From NCBI GenBank assembly GCA_038748065.1, contig JBCDJG010000035.1:1-49237 (forward strand): a DNA stretch of 49,237 nt, given 5' to 3'. Every line of letters begins with the position of its first letter. The stretch's first letter is position 1. Shown here piece after piece: positions 41,766 to 49,237 of this stretch. Source of the stretch: JBCDJG01 sp038748065 (GTDB lineage: Bacteria; Pseudomonadota; Gammaproteobacteria; Pseudomonadales; Halieaceae). A program made the position numbers and the translations under genes. The notes beneath the pieces are model-generated. The model searched no databases. It worked only from the letters and a program-made list of their open reading frames with translations, and had not been told where the DNA came from.

Positions 41766-42380
41766 ATGATGAAGACCGACGTAGAATTTTGTTTCGACTT
41801 CGGCAGCCCCACGGCCTACCTCGCCTACTGTCGGCTTCAGCAGTTGCAGGCCCATTACAGCTTCGACCTCACGTATACGCCGATTCTACTGGGCGGCGTT
41901 TTCAAGGCCACAGATAACGTCTCACCCGTCGCCATTCCAGCCAAGGGCAAGTACATGCTGGAACAGGATCTACCGCGCTTTGCCAAGCGCTACGGGGTCG
42001 AGCTGACCTTCAATCCCTTTTTCCCGATCAATACACTGCCGCTGATGCGCGGTGCAATCGCGGCCCAGCGGCTTGGCTGCTTCGACGCTTATGCAGCCTG
42101 CGTTTATCGCGCAGTCTGGATAGACGCCGGGAACATGGGCGATCCCGAGATCATCAAGGCCACCCTGGAAAAAGCAGGCCTCGATGCCGGCAGGATCATC
42201 AACATGACCCAGGACCCGGATGTCAAAGCCGCCTTGATCAACAACACGGACCAGGCGGTAAAGCGCGGCGCATTCGGTGCACCAACCCTGTTTACAGGCG
42301 ATCAGATGTTCTTCGGCCAGGATAGGCTGGACTTCGTGGAAGAGGCCTTGGCGGCGGCATCCCATGCCTCCGCCAGTTAG
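41766..42380 (+). CDS. 2-hydroxychromene-2-carboxylate isomerase-like (DsbA family)
   Basis: A 204-residue kappa-class GST/HCCA isomerase-like protein. The N-terminal 'FCFDFGSPTAYLAY' contains the serine of the active site, and 'FGAPTLFTGDQMFFGQDRLDFVE' is the family C-terminal motif. Known members isomerise HCCA in naphthalene breakdown with glutathione, but most relatives are uncharacterised. GGAG precedes a pair of ATGs (41766 and 41769); either may be used. It is transcribed away from the LacI gene and has no aromatic-degradation genes beside it. Confidence 0.87.
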   Translation: MMKTDVEFCFDFGSPTAYLAYCRLQQLQAHYSFDLTYTPILLGGVFKATDNVSPVAIPAKGKYMLEQDLPRFAKRYGVELTFNPFFPINTLPLMRGAIAAQRLGCFDAYAACVYRAVWIDAGNMGDPEIIKATLEKAGLDAGRIINMTQDPDVKAALINNTDQAVKRGAFGAPTLFTGDQMFFGQDRLDFVEEALAAASHASAS

Positions 42381-42411
42381 CCGCGCCCGATAGTATCGAC
42401 GCTACCGCTGC

Positions 42412-44859
42412 TCATTCGCTGAGCGTAAGGCGATCTATTTCCGCCGCATCCACATCAGCCTGGCAAAACGGCATATCAATCCAGCGACTCTCGGAATACA
42501 GCTGCGTAGCGTCTGCGAAATGGGGAGACATAGGGTTGGTCGACTGTGAGTAAGTCAGCACGGCAAAGGCATTCGGACAGTCCGATTCATCCCAGGTTAC
42601 CGCCTGAATGTAGGTATTGCCCAGCGTGATATCCGAGTAACCCTCGCCCTCGACAAGGCCTGCGACAATTGCGCTGAACATCATGGACTCATCGCCGCCA
42701 TGTATACCGTAGCGCTCCCCATTCTTCTCCTCGAACTGGATATTCCCCCAGGTTGCATCCAGGGCCACGCCGACTGCGTTAAGCCGCTCGGCCGCAGCGG
42801 CCAACGCGCTGTTAACAGCCTCGCTGATTTCGTCACTCGAGGCATTAATACCCCGCGGCGTATTCAGAGGGTCGGTCACGTCGAAGGGTACCGACCACAG
42901 CCCCGGTGTAAGTCGCAAAACCTGCCACATCTCCCAAAAAACCTGAGCGCCCATACTGTCGAGACGGTGCGCGCCGTCCCATGCCTGTAGCACCGCACAG
43001 GCCTCGGCATACAAGGCCGGGTTTTCACCAAAGGTCGTCCAGTCCTCCAGAGACTGGCACGCGGCCACCACATCCTCTTGCGTGAGCGCAGCGGCATAAT
43101 TGTCGGCGCGGTACATCAGCTCGCGAACCGTATCAATATCAAAGCCCGCCGGGCCGAGCCCATCCGTTCCGGCACGCCGCTCTTCGGCCATGGCAAAGGC
43201 ATGTCGGGTACGAATGCTGAGCTCGCTCCGCTCCGCACCCAGTGAACTGGGAAAGCCCTCGAGAAGCTGTCGAGGGTTAGTCATCCAATGACTGTCATTG
43301 GCGTTGGCGGCGTAATCACGCGTCTCAAGTTTCGGAAGACTGTTCCAGCCAAAAAGACCGGGCTCAGGCGCATCTTCGTCGCTGCCCCAGTCACAAAAGG
43401 CATTGGAGCCATCCAGGGTGAGGAAGCCACTGGAGGTCAGCAAGGTGCCCAGGGGCTCAGTAACACAGCTGTTCAGCTGCGCATCTGACACATTCGCACT
43501 TACCGAGATATTGCCGAAGAACACATCACCAAAGCGGTCGGTCGCCAGGGTATTCAAAAAGGGCTGGCCAATTGCCCTCGTGGCGTCTTGCAGCTCTGCT
43601 ACATTGGCCGCCATGCCCATGCTCATCCACTGATCCACTACGCGGGCATTGCCCAGGTTCGCATCACGATAGACCAGCAAAGTGCCCAGGGCATTGGGCC
43701 AGCCACCCAAGAGCGGTGATACCGCGCCCAGGTCGATGACTGGGCCAAATTGTGAGAGGTAAAACGTCTTCTCCACGCGCTCCACGCTACCGTCTTCGAG
43801 AACCTGTTCAGCAAAAACCGGGTGCGCTTCCAATTCGCGTGTTTCGCCGTCGTATACGTATCGCAGCGGGTTGTCTGGCTCGAGCTGCAACTCGTAGAGC
43901 GTGAAGCGATTGCTGGTGCTCACCGTAATAGCCCAGGCCATGTTCTGGTTGAAACCGACACCAACAATGGGTACGCCGAAGGGCGTTGCCCCCATCACGT
44001 CAAGCTGATCGCCCATTGTTTGACGCAGCATGGTATAGCGCAGGGGCACGTCCCAAAACAGGTGAGGGTTGGAGAGCAAAACACCACTCCCAGACTGGCT
44101 TGATTCGCCACCGACGGCATAGGCGTTGGAGCCCACCGCATGGGCATGTGGTAACGCCAGCTTTCGAGCAAGCGTCTCAGGCGCGATGCCGGCTAGCATC
44201 TTCTCATTTAGATCGAGCGGCCCGGCCGCGGACATGGCTTCAGCAGCGGGTGCCTCAGGCGCCGCTATAAAGGGCGCCAGGCCATCGCCACTGGCAAATA
44301 GCACCAGTCGGTGTATCGCGCGCATTACGTCTGTGCTGTCGATATCGCGGACCCACGCGGCGCCGCGACACTCTCGGGGCAAGTTATCCGGGCCAAGGTC
44401 CCGGCGGTAGCGGTTAAAGCCCGCGGCATAGCCTTCGATCAGCGCAGCTGCATCCGGTGACAGTGCATCAAGCATACTCGCAATGCGCTCTTCACTGTTC
44501 AGCAGCTTCCAGACAAAGTCGATCTGCAAGTTACCGTCGCCGCCAAAGTAGCGCGCGGTCTCACCGCGGGCGACCACGAACTGGCCCATCATCGTGCAGT
44601 AGTTAAGCTCGGCAAAACTGAACCCGGTGCCGTAACCCAATCCGCCCCAGTCGTCGGCCTGGACATGAGGAATGCCAAATTCCGTCCAGGTCAGCTGCGC
44701 CCGAAAGCCACCCTCATCAATTTCATCCGTGTTGTCATTAGGCGGCTGTGTGGCATCAACAACTCGCGCAGGAGAATCAGAGGAATCACTACAGGCGGCG
44801 ACCAATAGCAAGCACACTATGGTGATAAGAGCGCGCAGCCCCGGGGAAAAGAGACTCAT
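42412..44859 (-). CDS. Penicillin acylase-family lipoprotein (AHL-acylase-like)
   Basis: An 815-residue N-terminal-nucleophile hydrolase. Residues 11-23 form a lipoprotein signal with lipobox V-A-A-C (Cys23), so the mature enzyme is lipid-anchored. The autocatalytic cleavage site is in 'HAHAVGSNAYAVGG' with Ser244 as new N-terminal nucleophile, and 'ANDSHWMTNPRQLL' is the conserved beta-chain block. The family cleaves amide bonds of beta-lactams, acyl-homoserine lactones or aculeacin; the substrate is not shown. It ends 31 bp from the convergent HCCA-isomerase-like gene and is 49 bp after the acyl-CoA dehydrogenase gene upstream. Confidence 0.9.
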   Translation of the reverse strand: MSLFSPGLRALITIVCLLLVAACSDSSDSPARVVDATQPPNDNTDEIDEGGFRAQLTWTEFGIPHVQADDWGGLGYGTGFSFAELNYCTMMGQFVVARGETARYFGGDGNLQIDFVWKLLNSEERIASMLDALSPDAAALIEGYAAGFNRYRRDLGPDNLPRECRGAAWVRDIDSTDVMRAIHRLVLFASGDGLAPFIAAPEAPAAEAMSAAGPLDLNEKMLAGIAPETLARKLALPHAHAVGSNAYAVGGESSQSGSGVLLSNPHLFWDVPLRYTMLRQTMGDQLDVMGATPFGVPIVGVGFNQNMAWAITVSTSNRFTLYELQLEPDNPLRYVYDGETRELEAHPVFAEQVLEDGSVERVEKTFYLSQFGPVIDLGAVSPLLGGWPNALGTLLVYRDANLGNARVVDQWMSMGMAANVAELQDATRAIGQPFLNTLATDRFGDVFFGNISVSANVSDAQLNSCVTEPLGTLLTSSGFLTLDGSNAFCDWGSDEDAPEPGLFGWNSLPKLETRDYAANANDSHWMTNPRQLLEGFPSSLGAERSELSIRTRHAFAMAEERRAGTDGLGPAGFDIDTVRELMYRADNYAAALTQEDVVAACQSLEDWTTFGENPALYAEACAVLQAWDGAHRLDSMGAQVFWEMWQVLRLTPGLWSVPFDVTDPLNTPRGINASSDEISEAVNSALAAAAERLNAVGVALDATWGNIQFEEKNGERYGIHGGDESMMFSAIVAGLVEGEGYSDITLGNTYIQAVTWDESDCPNAFAVLTYSQSTNPMSPHFADATQLYSESRWIDMPFCQADVDAAEIDRLTLSE

Positions 44860-44908
44860 ATCAAACTCCTCGATCTTCTTGTTTTGATGAAAGGAACCAA
44901 GCGCACGC

Positions 44909-46705
44909 TCAGAAGCGAAAATGCTCTTCCGGCAGACTCATGAGGCTGCTTGCGCCGGCGCTAATAATCTCTGAGCAGGTGCGTGTCCGCGGCAGAATAT
45001 GTTCAAAGTAAAATGCAGCGGTGGACTGTTTGGCCCGATAGAAGTCCGCATCTTGCGGCGACTGTGCCAGGCCAAGCAACGCCGCTGAATACGCCCTGGC
45101 CCAGAGGTAGGCGAGGCTGACGTAACCCGCGTACATGAGATACTGGACTGACACTGCGCCAACGACCTCAAGGTCTTTCTCTGCATCTTCAGCGATGCGC
45201 AAGGAGATTGCCCGCCACTCATCGACAAGCTCACGCAGCTCGATCAGATACGGTTCAAGCTCGGGCTCACCCGTAGCGCTGCGGCAAAAGTGCTCGATCT
45301 CCTGGGTAAAGTCGGCAACCATTTTGCCGCCGGACCCCAGCACCTTGCGGCTCAGTAAATCCAGCGCCTGTATCCCCGTGGTGCCTTCATACAGCATGGC
45401 AATACGCGCGTCGCGCACGTTTTGCTCAAGACCCCATTCTCGAATATAGCCGTGCCCGCCCAGGCACTGCATCCCCAGATTGGCTGACTCGAAGCCCGTT
45501 TCTGTCGCGAAGGCCTTGGCCACCGGCGTCAGGAAGTCGAGTCGATCCTGGGATGCTGCTCGCGCCGCTTGATCCTGACCGTCTTCAACCACATCGATAT
45601 GCCGAGCGAGGTAATAAACCAGCATCCGATTGCCCTCGGCGAAGGCTTTTTGTGTCATCAGCATGCGTCGCACGTCGGGGTGCACGATGATGGGGTCCGC
45701 GGGCCCCTCAGGGTTTTTGGCGCCTGTCAGAGAGCGCATCTGTAGTCGTTCACGTGCGTAGGCAAGCGACTTTTGAAAACCCAGCTCAGCATGGGTAACT
45801 CCCTGTACCGCAGTCGCAACTCTCGAGGTGTTCATGAAGGTGAACATGCCGTTGAGCCCGCGGTTGAGTTGCCCCAGCAGGTAGCCGGTGGCGCCGTCAA
45901 AATTCATGACGCAGGTCGCACTCGCCTTGATACCCATCTTGTGTTCGATCGAGCCGCAGAAAACGCGGTTGCGATCGCTCAGCTCGCCATCGGCGCCTGC
46001 CAGATACTTGGGGACGATGAACAACGAGATGCCTTTATTCCCTGGTGGCGCATCGGGCAAGCGCGCCAGCACAATGTGAACAATGTTCTCGGTGAGGTCA
46101 TGCTCCCCGCCTGTGATGAAGATCTTTGTCCCGGAGATAGCGTAAGAGCCATCTGCCTGCGGTTCCGCCTTGGTGCGCAGAAGACCCAGGTCGGAGCCAC
46201 AATGCGGCTCTGTCAAACACATGGTGGCGTTCCAGGTGCCGGCAATGAGCTGACGTTCATAAAGATCGCGCTGCTCCGGCGTGCCGTGGGCGGCAAGGGT
46301 TTCAATCGCTCCAGCCTGACCGGCTGTGTAAAGGGTGAATCCCGTGTTCGCGGCGCCCATCATCTCTCCGAGCACCCGGCTCATGGAGGACGGCAGGCCC
46401 TGACCGCCATAGACGGGGTCGCTGGATATACCGGCCCAGCCGCTGGTCGCGTAGTGTAGGTAGGCCTCTCGAAAGCCAGAGGGCGTTCGCACCTCGCCAG
46501 CGTCCCAGGTACATCCCTCCTCGTCACCGGAGCGATAGATGGGCTCCAGCACTTCTTCACACAGCCGGGCGAACTCATCAAACACCGCATCAACGGTTTC
46601 CGGTGTCGCTGCTTCGCCCCGTGGCAGGCTGGCGAAGTGCTCGGCGTAGCCAAGCACCTCGTATAGAGCAAAGCGGATATCCCGCAGGGGCGCCTTATAT
46701 TCCAT
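44909..46705 (-). CDS. Large acyl-CoA dehydrogenase (DmdC-like branch), second copy
   Basis: A 598-residue flavoprotein that belongs to the same extended acyl-CoA dehydrogenase branch as 2497-4302. Motifs 'MCLTEPHCGSDLGLL', 'KIFITGGEHDL' and 'LYEGTTGIQALDLLSRK' with the catalytic-position glutamate are present. The start 'MEYKAPLRDIRFALYEVLGY' is usual for DmdC/FadE-like enzymes. It lies between an acylase and a TonB-dependent receptor gene and may oxidise fatty acids released by the acylase, which is only inference. Confidence 0.9.
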   Translation of the reverse strand: MEYKAPLRDIRFALYEVLGYAEHFASLPRGEAATPETVDAVFDEFARLCEEVLEPIYRSGDEEGCTWDAGEVRTPSGFREAYLHYATSGWAGISSDPVYGGQGLPSSMSRVLGEMMGAANTGFTLYTAGQAGAIETLAAHGTPEQRDLYERQLIAGTWNATMCLTEPHCGSDLGLLRTKAEPQADGSYAISGTKIFITGGEHDLTENIVHIVLARLPDAPPGNKGISLFIVPKYLAGADGELSDRNRVFCGSIEHKMGIKASATCVMNFDGATGYLLGQLNRGLNGMFTFMNTSRVATAVQGVTHAELGFQKSLAYARERLQMRSLTGAKNPEGPADPIIVHPDVRRMLMTQKAFAEGNRMLVYYLARHIDVVEDGQDQAARAASQDRLDFLTPVAKAFATETGFESANLGMQCLGGHGYIREWGLEQNVRDARIAMLYEGTTGIQALDLLSRKVLGSGGKMVADFTQEIEHFCRSATGEPELEPYLIELRELVDEWRAISLRIAEDAEKDLEVVGAVSVQYLMYAGYVSLAYLWARAYSAALLGLAQSPQDADFYRAKQSTAAFYFEHILPRTRTCSEIISAGASSLMSLPEEHFRF

Positions 46706-46755
46706 CGCTAATACCGCTCCGATTTACAACATTGGTTCACAGGTCAGACTTTGGT

Positions 46756-49011
46756 TTACAAATTAAGGGTGACTTCCAGTCCGTAGCGACGACCGGGAGA
46801 CAAGGGCGAGAAGGTTCCGCCCAGCGGGAAGCCAGACAGGTCCGCCGGAAGCTGACTGTCGCCGCCGAAGCTGACCTCATTCAGAAGATTGCGCCCGTAG
46901 ATAGAGAACACCCAGCGCCCATCGTTCGAGTTGAAATCGAAGCCGGCATCCACCATATCAACGGACTGCACAAAACCGCGGTTGTTGTCGGTGTAGGCGA
47001 AGTCATCGCGATACGCCCAGTTCACCCGCGAACTCAAGTAGCCCCAATCGCCTATGTCGAGATCGTGAGTCAGGCCAAGGCTCCAGGTGAGCTCTGGCGC
47101 GCGTGGCAGATCGAGATTCTCGTCTGCGCCATCAATGGTGCCATCGCCATTAAGATCGAAGCGCACTTCATCGTACTCGGCGTCAAGATAACCGACCGAC
47201 GCCAGCAGTAGCAGGCTATCAGTGAGGCTGATGGTTGCATCCACCTCTACACCGAAAATAGTCGCATCGGCCGTATTGCGGACGAGTTGAACAATGCCAG
47301 ATGTCTCGCTGGTCAGATTCACCTCGCGCTGCATATCATCGATCTGGTTGTAGAAAATCGCCGCGTTCAGCCGACCCCAGTCATTCGAGGACTTAAAGCC
47401 AACCTCGAAGTTGTTGACCTCTTCCTCGTCAAAGGGGCCTGGCGCTTCATTGGGGTCGGTATTACGCAGGTTGTAGCCGCCGGAACGATAGCCTCGCGTC
47501 CAATGCGCATAAATGCGGCGGTCATCATCGAGGTGGTAGGTCGCACCAAGCTTGGGCGCGATATTGCTCCAGGATTCATCGTCATCGAAGTCCACGGGGC
47601 AGGCCGGCCCCTCAACGATATTGCAATCGGTGTTGAGGTTGGCTCCCAGCGACGCGATTTCCACGGTCTTTTCTTCGGCGCTGTAGTTAAGGCCTGCAGT
47701 GAGTGTCCAGCGATCACTCAGGTCATAGTCGACCTGGGCAAAAATCGTATAACTTTCGACCTCATATTCACCCCCGCCGCTTTGTGTCGCAAACGGTGTT
47801 CCATCACCGGTCAACAGGCCCAGAAGTTCGTTGCGCTGGAAGTAAGTGATGTCGTTATCCAGCAGGTAAGCGCCAAGGGTCACGTTGGCCGCGTCGGCGA
47901 AGACGCCGTTGTAGCGCAACTCAAAGCTGGTTTGTTCGGCTTCCAACCAGGTTGGCACGTGCAAGATGGCCTCAGGCTGGCTGTCGATATCACTCATGGT
48001 TTCATTCCAAAAGTCTCGATAGCCAAGAATGGCGGTAACGGTGCCTTCGCCAAATGCAACGTCATGATTGACCTCCGCGACCAGGAAGTTGGTCTCGGAC
48101 TCCTGAAAACCGGCCTCGTCAATGGAGAAGTTGAAGCTGCGGCGATCATTGTTGACTGGCGTGCCAGGCAAACCGAATCCGTTCGTATGGGACTGCGCTG
48201 CGGGCCCTTCACCATCGGTCTCGTTGTACTCGTATACGACAGAGATCTCTGTGAAATCGGTAGGCGACCAAACGAGGGTACCGCGCGCCATGAGCTGTTC
48301 GATTTCGCCGAAGTCCGCGCCATCAAAATCATTCTCAAAGCGGCCTTCGTCGTCGTTGTAGTAAAGGACCAAGCGCCCACCGAGGGTGTCAGTTAATGGG
48401 CCACCGACTGCGCCCATATAGTACGAGTTCAACCCGCCTTCCTCGCCGACATCTGCGGCGTATCTGAACGTCGCTTCCATTTCGTTACCGGGCTTCTGGG
48501 TATTCAGCAGCACGGCACCGCCGGTCACATTGCGCCCGAACAAGGTGCCCTGCGGTCCGCGCAGAACTTCAATCGATTCCAGGTCGAAGACGTCAAAAAT
48601 AATGCCGTTGTTAACCCCCAGATAAACGCCATTGACAAAAACCCCCACGGTCGGATCGATCGAAGGAATAGAGCTGTTGATACCCAGGCCGCGAATGGAA
48701 AAGTTGGCAATTCCTCGCGTGGTACCGATATCTTCCAATGAGACATTGGGCATGCCGACTGAAAGATTTGTCAGGTCGCGAACTTTCAGCGCATCCAGCT
48801 GCCCGGCGTTGAAGGCGGATACCGAAACGGGCACATCCTGCGCACCTTCTTCACGCTTGCGGGCCGTAATGACCACCTCCTCCAGCAGAGCCGATGACGC
48901 GCCCTGCCTCACCGGCTCCTGAGCGTTAACCGCCCCCGACGTCAGTGACAAGGCAACGGCGACAGCGAGGTTATGGGGGTGGCTTACACAGCCTTTAGCG
49001 AGTTCAAGCAT
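46756..49011 (-). CDS. TonB-dependent outer-membrane receptor
   Basis: A 751-residue receptor. The ATG at 49011 is supported by AGGAG 7 bases upstream; a longer frame from 49041 is not. The signal peptide ends near 'SGAVNAQ', and the N-terminal 'ALLEEVVITARKREEGAQDVPVSVSAFN' plug is typical of marine and sphingomonad receptors. The barrel carries 'GPQGTLFGRNVTGGAVLLNT' early and ends with a short hydrophobic 'GLEVTLNL'. Ligand unknown. It precedes the acyl-CoA dehydrogenase and acylase genes on the same strand with 50-bp gaps, so the three may form one leftward operon. Confidence 0.92.
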   Translation of the reverse strand: MLELAKGCVSHPHNLAVAVALSLTSGAVNAQEPVRQGASSALLEEVVITARKREEGAQDVPVSVSAFNAGQLDALKVRDLTNLSVGMPNVSLEDIGTTRGIANFSIRGLGINSSIPSIDPTVGVFVNGVYLGVNNGIIFDVFDLESIEVLRGPQGTLFGRNVTGGAVLLNTQKPGNEMEATFRYAADVGEEGGLNSYYMGAVGGPLTDTLGGRLVLYYNDDEGRFENDFDGADFGEIEQLMARGTLVWSPTDFTEISVVYEYNETDGEGPAAQSHTNGFGLPGTPVNNDRRSFNFSIDEAGFQESETNFLVAEVNHDVAFGEGTVTAILGYRDFWNETMSDIDSQPEAILHVPTWLEAEQTSFELRYNGVFADAANVTLGAYLLDNDITYFQRNELLGLLTGDGTPFATQSGGGEYEVESYTIFAQVDYDLSDRWTLTAGLNYSAEEKTVEIASLGANLNTDCNIVEGPACPVDFDDDESWSNIAPKLGATYHLDDDRRIYAHWTRGYRSGGYNLRNTDPNEAPGPFDEEEVNNFEVGFKSSNDWGRLNAAIFYNQIDDMQREVNLTSETSGIVQLVRNTADATIFGVEVDATISLTDSLLLLASVGYLDAEYDEVRFDLNGDGTIDGADENLDLPRAPELTWSLGLTHDLDIGDWGYLSSRVNWAYRDDFAYTDNNRGFVQSVDMVDAGFDFNSNDGRWVFSIYGRNLLNEVSFGGDSQLPADLSGFPLGGTFSPLSPGRRYGLEVTLNL

Positions 49012-49045
49012 TATTTTTCTCCTGGAATTTGCGGGGCACATTTTT

Positions 49046-49066
49046 ATTTGTTTGCGTCGAACAAAT
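49046..49066. promoter_or_regulatory. Dyad upstream of the TonB receptor
   Basis: Inverted repeat with 7-bp arms ATTTGTT and AACAAAT separated by 7 bases, 35 bases upstream of the receptor start. It could be a regulator site; no regulator family is implied. The rest of 49067-49237 is AT-rich in part and shows no gene. Confidence 0.45.
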
Positions 49067-49237
49067 ATATGAATTTGAAGCCCTGCTCGTCAAGACTTTC
49101 GCGAGAGAAATTCCTCCCGCCGCACACGGTGTTTGTTTTTTTATTTATCTTTCAATGGTTTATGTGTAAATCTAAAGTCATTCGCTGCGCTCGCGAGGTG
49201 TTTACTTGAAGCAAACAAAGGTACTATTCAGGCTCTA

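Noticed and set aside
42390..42400. Short palindrome CGATAGTATCG between convergent genes
   Set aside because: Too short and lacking a T-run to call a terminator or operator.
47287..48396. Long plus-strand open frame (369 codons) opposite the TonB receptor
   Set aside because: It mirrors the receptor gene in the antisense direction, has no family resemblance and no ribosome-binding site of note.
1..49237. CRISPR array, rRNA or tRNA genes
   Set aside because: No spacer-repeat array or cloverleaf/rRNA signature was seen by eye; the tandem repeats noted have no unique spacers.

Overview
The window looks like a chromosomal segment of a marine, heterotrophic gammaproteobacterium, probably of the Halieaceae/OM60-NOR5 type. 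That placement is inferred from the dense acyl-CoA metabolism genes, the TonB-dependent receptors of the 'VVITARKREE' type, the AraC and FinR-like regulators, the AbgT transporter and the moderately high GC. No rRNA, tRNA or CRISPR array was seen. Genes are tightly packed; no gene-free stretch exceeds 300 bases.

Layout. (1) 1-135 is a structured non-coding edge with direct repeats that may be the end of an insertion sequence touching the 3' end of a DUF3089 hydrolase gene. (2) 1487-7274, minus strand: a gltX-led run of gltX, a double glutaredoxin/GST-like protein, a PaaI thioesterase, a large acyl-CoA dehydrogenase and an AcuI/YhdH reductase. (3) 7389-13916, minus strand: a 2-methyl-branched acyl-CoA oxidation operon (acyl-CoA dehydrogenase, HSD10-like SDR, alpha-methylacyl-CoA racemase, crotonase, carboxyltransferase, AraC regulator). 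(4) 14050-16223: a membrane diguanylate cyclase coupled to a second AraC regulator, followed by a DUF748 protein. (5) 19267-27024: SprT, a FinR-like LysR gene divergent from fpr, then phosphotransferase, crotonase and thiolase, and an AbgT transporter. (6) 27026-28096: a 22-bp tandem repeat and a luciferase-like monooxygenase. (7) 28172-41616: the most interesting block (below). (8) 41766-49011: an HCCA isomerase-like protein, a lipoprotein acylase of the penicillin-acylase family, a second large acyl-CoA dehydrogenase and a second TonB-dependent receptor.

The candidate undescribed system is 28172-41616. Four copies of a 14-bp palindrome with a central CG (ATGAAACGTTTCAT and close variants) precede four transcription units. 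These are (a) two AhpD/CMD proteins, a diketo-acid (FAH family) hydrolase, a 2-keto-3-deoxy-acid dehydrogenase-like SDR and a membrane-anchored serine hydrolase; (b) two small membrane proteins, a PepSY membrane reductase and a siderophore-interacting ferric reductase; (c) a TonB-dependent receptor; (d) an RraA-like protein and an IlvD/Edd sugar-acid dehydratase. A LacI-family repressor gene lies immediately upstream of unit (d). Unit (b) also carries a good Fur-box match. I read this as one LacI regulon that joins outer-membrane uptake and ferric reduction to the dehydratase / 4-dehydrogenase / diketo-hydrolase route for sugar acids, which would give pyruvate plus a hydroxyacid. The pathway assignment follows known families; the joint iron plus sugar-acid logic is my inference. 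No sugar dehydrogenase, lactonase or classical inner-membrane sugar transporter is present in the block, so the substrate may enter as an acid, lactone, ester or metal chelate.
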